The notes beneath the pieces were generated by a model. The model did not search any database and was not told the origin of the DNA. It saw nothing but the letters and a program-made list of their open reading frames with translations. This document shows positions 8,735 to 16,118 of a stretch of DNA of 64,000 nucleotides, one piece after another (the first letter of the stretch is position 1; each line of letters starts with the position of its first letter). Both the position numbers and the translations under genes were made by a program. Source of the DNA: Burkholderia oklahomensis C6786 (lineage in GTDB: Bacteria > Pseudomonadota > Gammaproteobacteria > Burkholderiales > Burkholderiaceae); contig NZ_CP009555.1 of NCBI RefSeq assembly GCF_000959365.1, positions 3,224,001 to 3,288,000 on the forward strand, read 5' to 3'.

Positions 8735-9799
8735 ATGACATACGGCACTGCAGCGAACAGGAAAACCCGAGAGAAAGTCTCCGATGCGATGGCCGAGCCG
8801 CGCATCGTCCAGCTCTCGCCGAATCTTTACGCGGTCGCGCTCGAAGTGATGAAGATCATTCCGGCCAAGCACATCATCGAGCAGGCGATGCGCGACGGCA
8901 GGATCGATCGGAACACGCTCGTCGTCGAGTCGTCGAGCGGCAACTTCGCGCTCGGCCTCGCGGTGGTGTGCCGCGAGCAGGGACTCAAGCTGAGGATCGT
9001 CGGCGATCCGGCGATCGATCCGAAGCTGCGCGGCATGCTGCACAACCTCGGAGCCGAAGTCGACATCATCGAGCAACCGGATGCGTTCGGCGCGTACCAG
9101 CGCCTGCGGCTCGCGCGCGTCGCGCAATTGCTCGACGCGCATCCGAACGCGTTCTGGGTGCAGCAATACGACAACCCGCAGAATCCCGATGCGTATCGCT
9201 CGCTCGCCGAGCGGCTGCTCGACGAAGTCGGCCCGGCGTTCGATCTCGTCGCGTGCGTCGGCTCGGGCGGCTCGTCGGTCGGCCTCGCGACGCACCTGCG
9301 GCGGCACAGCGGGCAGGTCCGCGTGACGGGCGTCGACACGTTCAGCAGCGTGCTGTTCGGCTTGCCGGACGGCAAGCGCACGCTTCGCGGGCTCGGCAAC
9401 AGCATCATGCCGAAGATCCTCGATCACACGCAGTTCGACGAAATCCACTGGCTCACGAGCCCGCAGGCGAATCTCGCCGCGATCGAGCTGCATGCGAGGC
9501 ACGGCCTGTTCTGCGGCCCGACGAGCGGCGCCGCCTACCGGATCGCGCGCCACGCGGCGGCGCGGCAGCCCGAGCGCAAGACGCTGTTCGTCGCGCCCGA
9601 TACGGGCTACCGCTATCAGGACACGATCTTCGACGAACGCTGGCTGAAGATGAACGGCGAGATCGCCGGCGCGCCGTGCGCCGCCCCTCATCGCGTCGAG
9701 CGGCTCGATCAAGTCGATCCCGCGCGCGAGTGGGCCTGCATCGCATGGGGGCGCAAGTCGCTCGCCGAGCAGCAGGGGCGCGTGGCGCTCGGCGCATGA
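8735..9799 (+). CDS. Cysteine synthase-family PLP enzyme, SbnA-like
   Basis: This 354-residue fold-type II PLP enzyme starts 4 bases after the kinase, with AGGTGAG overlapping the kinase stop. The segment MKIIPAKHIIEQ (39-50) aligns with the active-site region of SbnA (MKDRPAKYIIE-like), placing the Schiff-base lysine at Lys40. Ile-Ile replaces the usual Asp-Arg. ESSSGNFALGLA (65-76) is the substrate carboxylate loop and GSGGS (176-180) the PLP phosphate loop. SbnA joins O-phospho-L-serine and glutamate toward 2,3-diaminopropionate; others use sulfide or sulfite. With serC and a PduX-like kinase alongside, an O-phosphorylated serine or threonine is the likely acceptor. No SbnB-like dehydrogenase is seen, but a lyase domain is encoded next. 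The nucleophile is unknown. Confidence 0.85.
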   Translation: MTYGTAANRKTREKVSDAMAEPRIVQLSPNLYAVALEVMKIIPAKHIIEQAMRDGRIDRNTLVVESSSGNFALGLAVVCREQGLKLRIVGDPAIDPKLRGMLHNLGAEVDIIEQPDAFGAYQRLRLARVAQLLDAHPNAFWVQQYDNPQNPDAYRSLAERLLDEVGPAFDLVACVGSGGSSVGLATHLRRHSGQVRVTGVDTFSSVLFGLPDGKRTLRGLGNSIMPKILDHTQFDEIHWLTSPQANLAAIELHARHGLFCGPTSGAAYRIARHAAARQPERKTLFVAPDTGYRYQDTIFDERWLKMNGEIAGAPCAAPHRVERLDQVDPAREWACIAWGRKSLAEQQGRVALGA

Positions 9800-9887
9800 C
9801 GCATTGCGCACGCGCGGCCCGGCCCGCATCCGCCCGGCGCCCGGAAGGCGCGTCCGGCCCCTCATTCATCGACGTTTCGCGGAAAAC

Positions 9888-12551
9888 ATGACGGGCATCT
9901 TCGTCTTCATCGAAAGCAACACGACCGGCACCGGCGAACTCCTCGTGCGCAAGGCGCTGCAACGCGGCCTCACGCCGTACTTCCTCACGGCCGATCGCGG
10001 CAAGTATCCGTTTCTCGACGCAGTCCGGGTCGTGACGGTATCGATCGACACGAGCGACGCCGACGGAATTCACGACTTCGTGTCGTCGCTCGGCGGCGTC
10101 GTGGGCGTTCTGTCGTCGTCCGAATATTTCATCGAAGTCGCGAGCGAAGTCGCGCGGCGGCTCGGATTGCCGACCGCGAACACCGAAGCGACGCGCATTT
10201 GCCGCGACAAGAAGCGTCTCGCGGACGCGCTCGCCGAGCACGGGCTCGACGCGCCGCGCACGCGTGCGCTTTCGCTCGACACCGACGCGCCGCCCGCGCT
10301 CGACGGGTTGGCCTATCCGGTTGTCGTCAAGCCGAGAACGGGCTCCGGAAGCGTCGGCGTGCGACTGTGCGCGAATGCGGAAGAGGCGGGCGAGCACTGC
10401 GCCGCGCTGTACCGCGCGGGCACGCACGCGGCGCTCGTGCAGACCTATGTCGAAGGCGACGAGTATTCGGTCGAGACGCTGACGGTCGAGCACGAGACGC
10501 AAATCGTCGGCATCGTCAGAAAACGCCTCGGGCGCGAGCCGCACTTCGTCGAGATCGGCCACGACTATCCGGCGCCGTTGTCGAGCGGGCAGCGCGAGCG
10601 AATCGAGCGCACGGTGCTGCGCGCGCTCGAGGCGGTCGGCTATGCGTTCGGGCCCGCGCACACCGAGCTGCGCGTGCGCGGCGACACGGTCACGATCATC
10701 GAGATCAACCCGCGCCTGGCGGGCGGCCTGATTCCGGTGCTGCTCGGCGAGGTGTTCGGCGTGGACCTGCTCGACCACGTGCTCGACATGTGGCTCGGCG
10801 TGGCCGCGTTTCCCGATCTCACCGCGAAGCGCTACGGCGCGATCCGCTTCGCGCTGCCGGCGCGCGAGGGCGTGCTCAAAAGCCCGCTCGCGATACCGGC
10901 GGACATCGCCGCGACGCCCGAGCTTCGGTATTTTCATCCGATCGCGCGGCCGGGCGACGCGCTGCGGCTCGAAGGCAGCTTCCGCGACCGCATCGCCGCC
11001 GTCGTCTGCGCGGGCGATCATCGCGAATCGGTCGAGGCGGTCGCCGAGCGCGCCGTCGCCGAGCTGCAAGCCGACATCGACGCCGACGCGCCCGTGCCCG
11101 TGCCCGCGGCGGCGCCGAACGCGACGCCGCCGGGCCTGCCGGCGCGCCTGCAGGCGATCGTCTACGGCGACGGGGCGAGCGAAGCGCCGCTCGCGGATCT
11201 CGACTATCTGTTCGATCTGAACGAGGCGCACCTCGTCATGCTGGGGGCGACGCGCATCGTCGCGCTCGACCGGATCAGGCCGCTTCTCGACGCCCACCGT
11301 CGACTGCGGCGCGCGGGCTACGAGCCGCTGCTCGCGCGGCCGAAGCCGCGAGGCTTGTACATGCTCGTCGAAAACTACCTGATCGAGACGCTCGGTGAGG
11401 ACGTCGGCGGCGTGCTGCAAACGGGCCGCTCGCGCAACGACATCAACGCGGCCACGACCAAGCTGCATCTGCGCGACGCGACGTCGCGCGCGTTCGACGC
11501 GCTATGGCGCCTGCGGCGCGCCATCGTCTTCAAGGCGTCGGCGAACGTGGAGCGTGCGTTCCCGATCTACAGCCAGTATCAGCCGGCGCTGCCGGGCACG
11601 CTCGCGCATCAGTTGCTCGCGTACGACGACGCGCTCGCGAACGAAATCCACGCGCTGTTCGCGCTGTTTCAGCACATCGACGTCTGCCCCCTCGGCGCCG
11701 GCGCGGGCGGCGGCACGACGTTGCCGATCGATCCGGAGCTCGTCTGCCGGCTGCTCGGCTTCGAGCAGCCGGCGTCGAACAGCCTCGATGCGGTGGCGAA
11801 CCGCAGCGGCGTCGTCCATTTCCTGTCTGCGATGAACGCGATCGGCCTCGTGCTGTCGCGTCTCGCGCAGGATCTGCAAATGTGGACGACGGCGGAGTTC
11901 GCGCTCGTCTCGCTGCCCGCCGCGTTGACGGGCGGCTCGTCGATGCTGCCGCAAAAGAAGAACCCGTTTCTCGTCGAATTCGTGAAGAGCCGCGCGGGCG
12001 TGCCGCTCGGCGCGCTCGCGAGCTGCTCGGCGACGCTCGGCAAGACGCCGTACACGAACTCGTTCGAAGCGGGCTCGCCGATGAACGGGCTGATTACGCA
12101 GGCGTGCGCCGCGATCGAAGAGGCCGCGGCGGTCGGCGCGCTGCTGATCGACGGGCTCGAAGCGGCGGATGCGCGCATCGACGCGCATCTGAAGGACGCG
12201 GGGGTGGTCGCGATGGCGGTGGCCGAATCGCTCGTCGTCCGCCGGTCGCTCGATTTTCGCTCGGCGCATACGCAGGTCGCGCAAGCGGTGCGGGACAGCC
12301 TCGCACACGGGCGCTCGAGTTACGACGCGCTCGTCGCGCTGGATCCCGACTTCGTGTCGCGCAGTCCGCTCCATTGGGCGCGCAGCCATCGTTTCGGCGG
12401 CGGTCCGGGCGCGGCGGACCTGAACCATGGCGTCGCGCGCGCGTGCCGCGCGCTGGCCGATGACGAAGCCGCGTTTCGCCGCAGGCAGGACGTGTGGCGG
12501 GAGGCGGAGCAGATGCGGCGGCTCGCGGTGGAACAACTGGCGGGCGACTGA
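9888..12551 (+). CDS. ATP-grasp ligase / argininosuccinate lyase-like fusion protein
   Basis: This is a two-domain protein of 887 residues. Residues 1 to about 410 are an ATP-grasp ligase: VVVKPRTGSGSVGV near 145-158, VQTYVEGDEYSVE near 184, and the metal-binding EINPRLAGG near 270-278. Residues from about 425 are a fumarase/argininosuccinate lyase superfamily domain: GRSRNDINAAT near 513-523, and GGSSMLPQKKNP near 681-692, the signature with the catalytic Ser loop. ATP-grasp enzymes join a carboxylate to an amine; lyases of this family release fumarate from an aspartate adduct. A single protein could therefore couple aspartate and then remove fumarate, leaving nitrogen behind, as PurC plus PurB do. 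It follows the PLP enzyme by 88 bases. Both active-site signatures look intact. The start at 9888 drops an Arg/Pro-rich extension present from 9804. Confidence 0.88.
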   Translation: MTGIFVFIESNTTGTGELLVRKALQRGLTPYFLTADRGKYPFLDAVRVVTVSIDTSDADGIHDFVSSLGGVVGVLSSSEYFIEVASEVARRLGLPTANTEATRICRDKKRLADALAEHGLDAPRTRALSLDTDAPPALDGLAYPVVVKPRTGSGSVGVRLCANAEEAGEHCAALYRAGTHAALVQTYVEGDEYSVETLTVEHETQIVGIVRKRLGREPHFVEIGHDYPAPLSSGQRERIERTVLRALEAVGYAFGPAHTELRVRGDTVTIIEINPRLAGGLIPVLLGEVFGVDLLDHVLDMWLGVAAFPDLTAKRYGAIRFALPAREGVLKSPLAIPADIAATPELRYFHPIARPGDALRLEGSFRDRIAAVVCAGDHRESVEAVAERAVAELQADIDADAPVPVPAAAPNATPPGLPARLQAIVYGDGASEAPLADLDYLFDLNEAHLVMLGATRIVALDRIRPLLDAHRRLRRAGYEPLLARPKPRGLYMLVENYLIETLGEDVGGVLQTGRSRNDINAATTKLHLRDATSRAFDALWRLRRAIVFKASANVERAFPIYSQYQPALPGTLAHQLLAYDDALANEIHALFALFQHIDVCPLGAGAGGGTTLPIDPELVCRLLGFEQPASNSLDAVANRSGVVHFLSAMNAIGLVLSRLAQDLQMWTTAEFALVSLPAALTGGSSMLPQKKNPFLVEFVKSRAGVPLGALASCSATLGKTPYTNSFEAGSPMNGLITQACAAIEEAAAVGALLIDGLEAADARIDAHLKDAGVVAMAVAESLVVRRSLDFRSAHTQVAQAVRDSLAHGRSSYDALVALDPDFVSRSPLHWARSHRFGGGPGAADLNHGVARACRALADDEAAFRRRQDVWREAEQMRRLAVEQLAGD

Positions 12552-12864
12552 TTCCGGCCCGTGCGCGAAAAACCGTCGTCGTGAGCGCGGCGCGTACGGC
12601 GTGGCCGATGCATGCGGTTCGTCCCGTTCGTTCCGTTCGTCCATTCGGACGCCGGCGTGCGAGTCCGAGTTGTGTTCCGAGGACGCGCGGATGCCGGCGC
12701 GCCTGACGACGTCGGCGACATCGGCGAGACGGCGCGCAGCCGCTGTTCGATCAAGCCGGCCGCCCGGCGCGCGACGTCTGCGGTCGCCGCCGGTTCGGCG
12801 GCTTGATCGATTCCCGGTTTGTGGATAATATACGTTTCGTATATAAACCGTATAAATCCGTGCA
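12552..12864. other. Intergenic region, end of accessory cluster to ParD-like gene
   Basis: This stretch of 313 bases has no convincing gene. Most is GC-rich; the last 50 bases turn AT-rich and contain the promoter and palindrome listed separately. No hairpin with a clear T-run was seen after the fusion gene, so termination of the cluster transcript is not obvious. Confidence 0.6.
12828..12844. promoter_or_regulatory. Palindromic operator-like site upstream of ParD-like gene
   Basis: ATATACG-TTT-CGTATAT is a perfect inverted repeat with 7-base arms and a 3-base centre, ending 20 bases before the ParD-like start. A further CGTATA half-site follows at 12849. It sits in the AT-rich core promoter region (GATAAT at 12824-12829, TATAAA at 12842-12847). 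The position suggests autoregulation by the ribbon-helix-helix-type protein just downstream, as is usual for antitoxin operons. The binding protein is inferred. Confidence 0.55.
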
Positions 12865-13092
12865 ATGGGAATAGTCAAGATATCCGACGCGATGCATGAA
12901 TCGCTGCGCCACGCGAGCGCCGCGCTGAGCCGGTCGATCAACGCGCAGGCGGAGCACTGGCTGCGAATCGGGATGCTCGTGGAATTGCATCCGACGCTCA
13001 GCTATGCGGAGATCTGCCGTCTGTTGATCGAGACGGAAATTCAGGGCGACGAAGCGACGTCGCCGGCCGACGGCGCGGCGAGGAGCGCATGA
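12865..13092 (+). CDS. ParD-like (ribbon-helix-helix) family protein
   Basis: This small 75-residue protein begins MGIVKISDAMHESLRHASAA, a pattern typical of the ParD-like antitoxin family: a short DNA-binding beta strand (VKIS) followed by helices. The segment LSRSINAQAEHWLRIGM (about 21-37) is the second helix. The stop TGA overlaps the ATG of the methionine aminopeptidase gene, with AGGAG at 13081 inside its last codons, so the two are translationally coupled. No ParE-like toxin is present; the partner position is taken by an aminopeptidase. The likely role is transcriptional repressor of this two-gene operon through the upstream palindrome. That is inference from family and arrangement. 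Confidence 0.8.
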   Translation: MGIVKISDAMHESLRHASAALSRSINAQAEHWLRIGMLVELHPTLSYAEICRLLIETEIQGDEATSPADGAARSA

Positions 13093-13919
13093 TGGCGCGT
13101 TCACGACAAGTGCCGATCCGCTCGAAAGCCGAGATCGAGATGGCGCGCCGCGCGGGCATGATGGCCGCGGAGGTGCTGAGCATGATCGCGCCGCATGTGA
13201 AGGCCGGCGTGACGACGAACGCGCTCGACCGGCTATGCCGCGAGTACATCGTCGACGTCCTGCGCGCGCGGCCCGCGAACATCGGCTACCACGGGTACCC
13301 GAAGACGATCTGCGCGTCGGTGAACCACGTGGTCTGCCACGGCATTCCTTCCGATCACGCGTTGCAGGACGGCGATATCGTCAATATCGACGTCGCGCTC
13401 GACAACGACGGCTGGTATGGCGACACGAGCCGCATGTACTTCGCCGGGGAGCCGGCAGCGCCGGCGCGGCGTCTCGTCGATGCGACCTACGAAGCGATGA
13501 TGGCGGGAATCGCGGCGGTGCGCCCGGGCGCGACGCTCGGCGACGTCGGCCATGCGATCCAGCGCGTCGCGCATCGCGAGGGCTTCAGCATCGTGCGCGA
13601 GTATTGCGGTCACGGCATCGGCCGCATCTATCACGACGAGCCGCAAGTGCTCCATTACGGACGGCCGGGCGCGGGGCTGCGTCTCGCGCCCGGGATGATC
13701 TTCACCATCGAGCCGATGCTCAATGCGGGGCGCGCCGAAACGCGGCAACTCGCCGACGGCTGGACGGTCGTGACGCAGGATCGCTCGTGGTCCGCGCAGT
13801 GGGAGCATATGGTCGTCGTGACGGAAGACGGCTTCGACATTCTGACGCCGTGGCCGGATCGCGATCTCGCGCGGCGGCCGGTCGCCGCAAGCGCGACGGG
13901 CACGGCCGTGCAGGGCTGA
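13089..13919 (+). CDS. map: Type I methionine aminopeptidase (second-copy type, with ParD-like partner)
   Basis: This 276-residue metallopeptidase removes the N-terminal Met from nascent proteins. The five metal ligands are visible: Asp101 (VNIDVAL), Asp112 (GDTSRMY), His in GHGIG near 176, Glu in FTIEPML near 208 and Glu in QWEHMVV near 239. His84 (VCHGIPSD) is the substrate-binding histidine. All are intact, so the enzyme should be active. Two adjacent ATGs (13089, 13092) are possible. The housekeeping map in proteobacteria usually lies next to rpsB or glnD, so this is probably an additional copy, coupled to and perhaps regulated by the ParD-like protein. Confidence 0.95.
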   Translation: MMARSRQVPIRSKAEIEMARRAGMMAAEVLSMIAPHVKAGVTTNALDRLCREYIVDVLRARPANIGYHGYPKTICASVNHVVCHGIPSDHALQDGDIVNIDVALDNDGWYGDTSRMYFAGEPAAPARRLVDATYEAMMAGIAAVRPGATLGDVGHAIQRVAHREGFSIVREYCGHGIGRIYHDEPQVLHYGRPGAGLRLAPGMIFTIEPMLNAGRAETRQLADGWTVVTQDRSWSAQWEHMVVVTEDGFDILTPWPDRDLARRPVAASATGTAVQG

Positions 13920-14083
13920 ATCGTCCGGGATCCGGACGGTCGAGCGCGGCCGCGCGTCGGGCAGGGCGGCACGTGGCCGGTTTGTGCCGGCCGCGATATT
14001 GTCGCTCGGGCGTTGCGTGCGCCTCGTGCGCAGGCCGGCATCCGGCTCGCGCGCGGCTTACGCCGGCGTGACGCGCGCGCGCG

Positions 14084-14647
14084 TCACTTCTTCGGCGCGT
14101 TGCCGTCGAACGATCGCATCGTATAGGCGAGCACCGAGCGCAGCACTTCGCTGCGGCGCTCGGGCGTCGCCATCGCGCGCGCGACGAGCACTGCGCCGAT
14201 CGCCGCGCATCCGAGCGTCCATGCCGCTTCGTCGTCGTGCAGCGCGTTCGCGAGCGACGTCTGAAAGCGCTTGATCAGGTCTTCGAACATCTTGCGGGTC
14301 TCGACGTCGGCGCGCGCGATCTCCGCGCCGAGCGCGGGCACCGGGCAGCCGAGCTCCGGGTGATCGGCGTGCGCGGTGCTCAGATAGCTTCGCAGCGCGG
14401 CGACGAGGTCGTCCGTCGAGCGGTGCTCGACCGTCGCGAGCACCTTCGACATCTCGTGCTCGACGATCGCGCGCAGGAATTCCGGCTTCGAGCGGAATTG
14501 CGAATAGAACGCGCCCGTCGTCACGCCGGCCGCCGCGGTGAGCGCGTCCATGCCGGTGTTCGCGAAGCCGTTCTGCTTTGCAAGCGCGGCGCCGGCCTCG
14601 ACGAGGCGCGCCCGGCTCGCCTCCTTGTGTTTCGGTGAGTAACGCAT
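14084..14647 (-). CDS. TetR family transcriptional regulator
   Basis: This 187-residue regulator starts at MRYSPKHKEASRARLVEAG. The N-terminal helix-turn-helix is clear: GMDALTAAAGVTTGAFYSQF at about 31-50. The C-terminal ligand-binding domain includes GCPVPALGAEIARAD, a segment found in many TetR proteins similar to those controlling reductases. It reads leftward; upstream (14700-14726) lie two tandem TAACG-N2-CGTTA sites. The same pair sits before the molybdopterin oxidoreductase at 17425, so this protein probably represses both itself and that enzyme. A decayed copy of its own 5' end lies at 17112-17293. Longer reading frames to 15127 were rejected because homology begins at 14647. Confidence 0.92.
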   Translation of the reverse strand: MRYSPKHKEASRARLVEAGAALAKQNGFANTGMDALTAAAGVTTGAFYSQFRSKPEFLRAIVEHEMSKVLATVEHRSTDDLVAALRSYLSTAHADHPELGCPVPALGAEIARADVETRKMFEDLIKRFQTSLANALHDDEAAWTLGCAAIGAVLVARAMATPERRSEVLRSVLAYTMRSFDGNAPKK

Positions 14648-14699
14648 GTCCGTTCCGTATTCGAGGCTTTGTTCGATTGACGTCGATGGAAGTATAGAA

Positions 14700-14726
14700 T
14701 AACGTCCGTTACCATAACGATCGTTA
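14700..14726. promoter_or_regulatory. Tandem TetR-type operators upstream of tetR
   Basis: TAACGTCCGTTA (14700-14711) and TAACGATCGTTA (14715-14726) are two dyads of the form TAACG-N2-CGTTA with start-to-start spacing of 15 bases. The same arrangement and spacing recurs at 17343-17369. They lie 53-79 bases upstream of the tetR start. Occupation by the TetR product is inferred from their shared occurrence. Confidence 0.7.
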
Positions 14727-14729
14727 TTC

Positions 14730-15440
14730 GAAGATTCGCCGGTCGCGTGCAGTCCGCTCCCGGCGGGCCGCGCATCCGTCATCGACCGGGAAAAACCGCA
14801 TGCGTTCTCCGCACGCTCGATTGCGGTTTCGAGGCTTGCGGTTTCGAGGTCGACGTGGACCTGGACAAGTGCGCGAGGGGTTGTGGCGATGGAGCGCATC
14901 TTGTTTCGGATATCTATCCGTTCGAGCGAGCGTGCGGTGTGCGTTGCATTGCCATCGGCATCGCGAAGGCGGCCGCTTGACGCCCCGCTCGAGCGCGCAC
15001 CCGAGGCGGCCTCATGTGTGCGACGCAAGACGACATCGCGCGGCGCGCGCTCGCGTTGCATGCGTCGCGCGGTGATGACGCGCCCGCGTCCGTCGGGGGC
15101 GGGCAGGGCGGGCGATCCCGGCGGCATTGCGTGGCTGGCCCGCTGGCGACCGCGCCTGGACGCGACGCGAGTCGATGTCCGTCTGGCGGCCGATCGACGG
15201 CGGTGCTCCCTCGCGCGTCGACCGTCGCCGTCCGCGCGATGCGCGCGTCATATCGCTGCGTTGCGCATTTCGTCGCCGAACTGAGCGTGTACGCCACGTC
15301 GCCGGACGATTCCGCTTCCCGGTCGATTCGCATCGATTCGCATCGATTCGCGAGCGGGAAGACACGCTTGGTCGTCGGACTTTCGATTCGGACTCCGTAT
15401 CGTCATGCGGGGTGTGTGATCGATATCAGGTAGTCGAGCC
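14730..15440. other. Long intergenic region between tetR and fdxA
   Basis: About 700 bases without a recognisable gene on either strand. Open frames here look compositional and match no family I know. Two short tandem repeats are visible: TTGCGGTTTCGAGGC about twice near 14819-14850, and GATTCGCATC about 2.7 times at 15324-15351. Functional content is unknown; an undetected small RNA cannot be excluded. Confidence 0.5.
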
Positions 15441-15485
15441 ATTCTAGAATCGCTGCTTGATAGGTTCTAAAGTAGAACTTACTAT
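15441..15485 (+). promoter_or_regulatory. fdxA promoter with embedded palindromic operator
   Basis: TTGATA (15457-15462) and TACTAT (15480-15485) are separated by exactly 17 bases, a good sigma-70 promoter pointing at fdxA about 110 bases downstream. The spacer is almost filled by GTTCTA-AAG-TAGAAC (15464-15478), a perfect dyad with 6-base arms. A related perfect palindrome, ATTCTAGAAT, lies just upstream at 15441-15450. A protein bound in the spacer would block RNA polymerase, so repression is the likely mode. The regulator is not identified. Confidence 0.65.
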
Positions 15486-15596
15486 GTGCGCGAAACGATC
15501 CGGGCATACGGGCGCTCGGCGGAAGGCCGCGTAGTCCGGCGCGCGTCGTTCGATCCAAAATGCGCGGACCCGAGTCCGCCTTCAGGGAGATACGGC

Positions 15597-15935
15597 ATGA
15601 CCTTTGTCGTGATGGAAGGGTGCATTCGCTGCAAGCACACCGATTGCGTGGCAGTGTGTCCCGTCGACTGCTTTCACGAGGGACCCAATTTTCTCGTCAT
15701 CGATCCCGACGAATGCATCGACTGCGCGCTGTGCGAGCCGGAGTGTCCGATCGACGCGATACGCGCCGCCGACGATCTGCCGGACGATCAGACGCATTTC
15801 GTCGCGCTCAACGCCGAGCTCGCCCGGCATCCGAGCTGGCCGCGAATCACCGGCAAGAAATCGGCGCTTCCCGATCACGCGACGTGGACCGACGTGAAGG
15901 GCAAGCTCGACCAGTTGGATCGCAACGGCGCGTGA
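15597..15935 (+). CDS. fdxA: Ferredoxin FdxA, 7Fe type
   Basis: This 112-residue ferredoxin carries Cys at 9, 12, 17, 21 and 25 and Cys at 40, 43, 46 and 50. That is the arrangement of a [3Fe-4S] plus [4Fe-4S] FdxA protein, followed by the usual C-terminal extension. It carries single electrons in the cytosol. AGGGAGA lies 8 bases before the chosen ATG at 15597. Ferredoxin-NADP reductase follows 184 bases downstream on the same strand and is its natural electron donor or acceptor; the molybdopterin oxidoreductase beyond could be a client. The promoter contains a palindromic operator. Only the region 15936-16118 between the two genes lacks a recognisable gene. Confidence 0.95.
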   Translation: MTFVVMEGCIRCKHTDCVAVCPVDCFHEGPNFLVIDPDECIDCALCEPECPIDAIRAADDLPDDQTHFVALNAELARHPSWPRITGKKSALPDHATWTDVKGKLDQLDRNGA

Positions 15936-16118
15936 AGCCCGTGATGTCGCGTGACGTGGAGCCGGGCTTGCGCCGCCTAGAACCGCCGGCCGGTTGCGTC
16001 CGGCTGCGCGCCGCCATCGTCGCCGCGATGCCGCTGAAGCCCGAGCGGCATCACTTCGATCTGAGCGCGCCGCCGCAAATCGTGCGCTTCATGAACATGA
16101 CAGGGGATTGAGGAAAAG

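Noticed and set aside
9453..11468. 671-codon minus-strand frame opposite the PLP enzyme and the ATP-grasp domain
   Set aside because: Antisense to two genes with intact catalytic motifs; composition typical of a shadow.
1..12551. Capsule or O-antigen export locus
   Set aside because: No Wzx, Wzy, ABC exporter or polymerase gene is seen in the visible part, although genes left of the window could change this.
12865..13919. Classical ParDE toxin-antitoxin pair
   Set aside because: No ParE/RelE-type toxin is present; the second gene has all five metal ligands of methionine aminopeptidase.
15936..16118. Small gene between fdxA and fpr
   Set aside because: The open frame here is short, lacks a good ribosome site and shows no recognisable motif.
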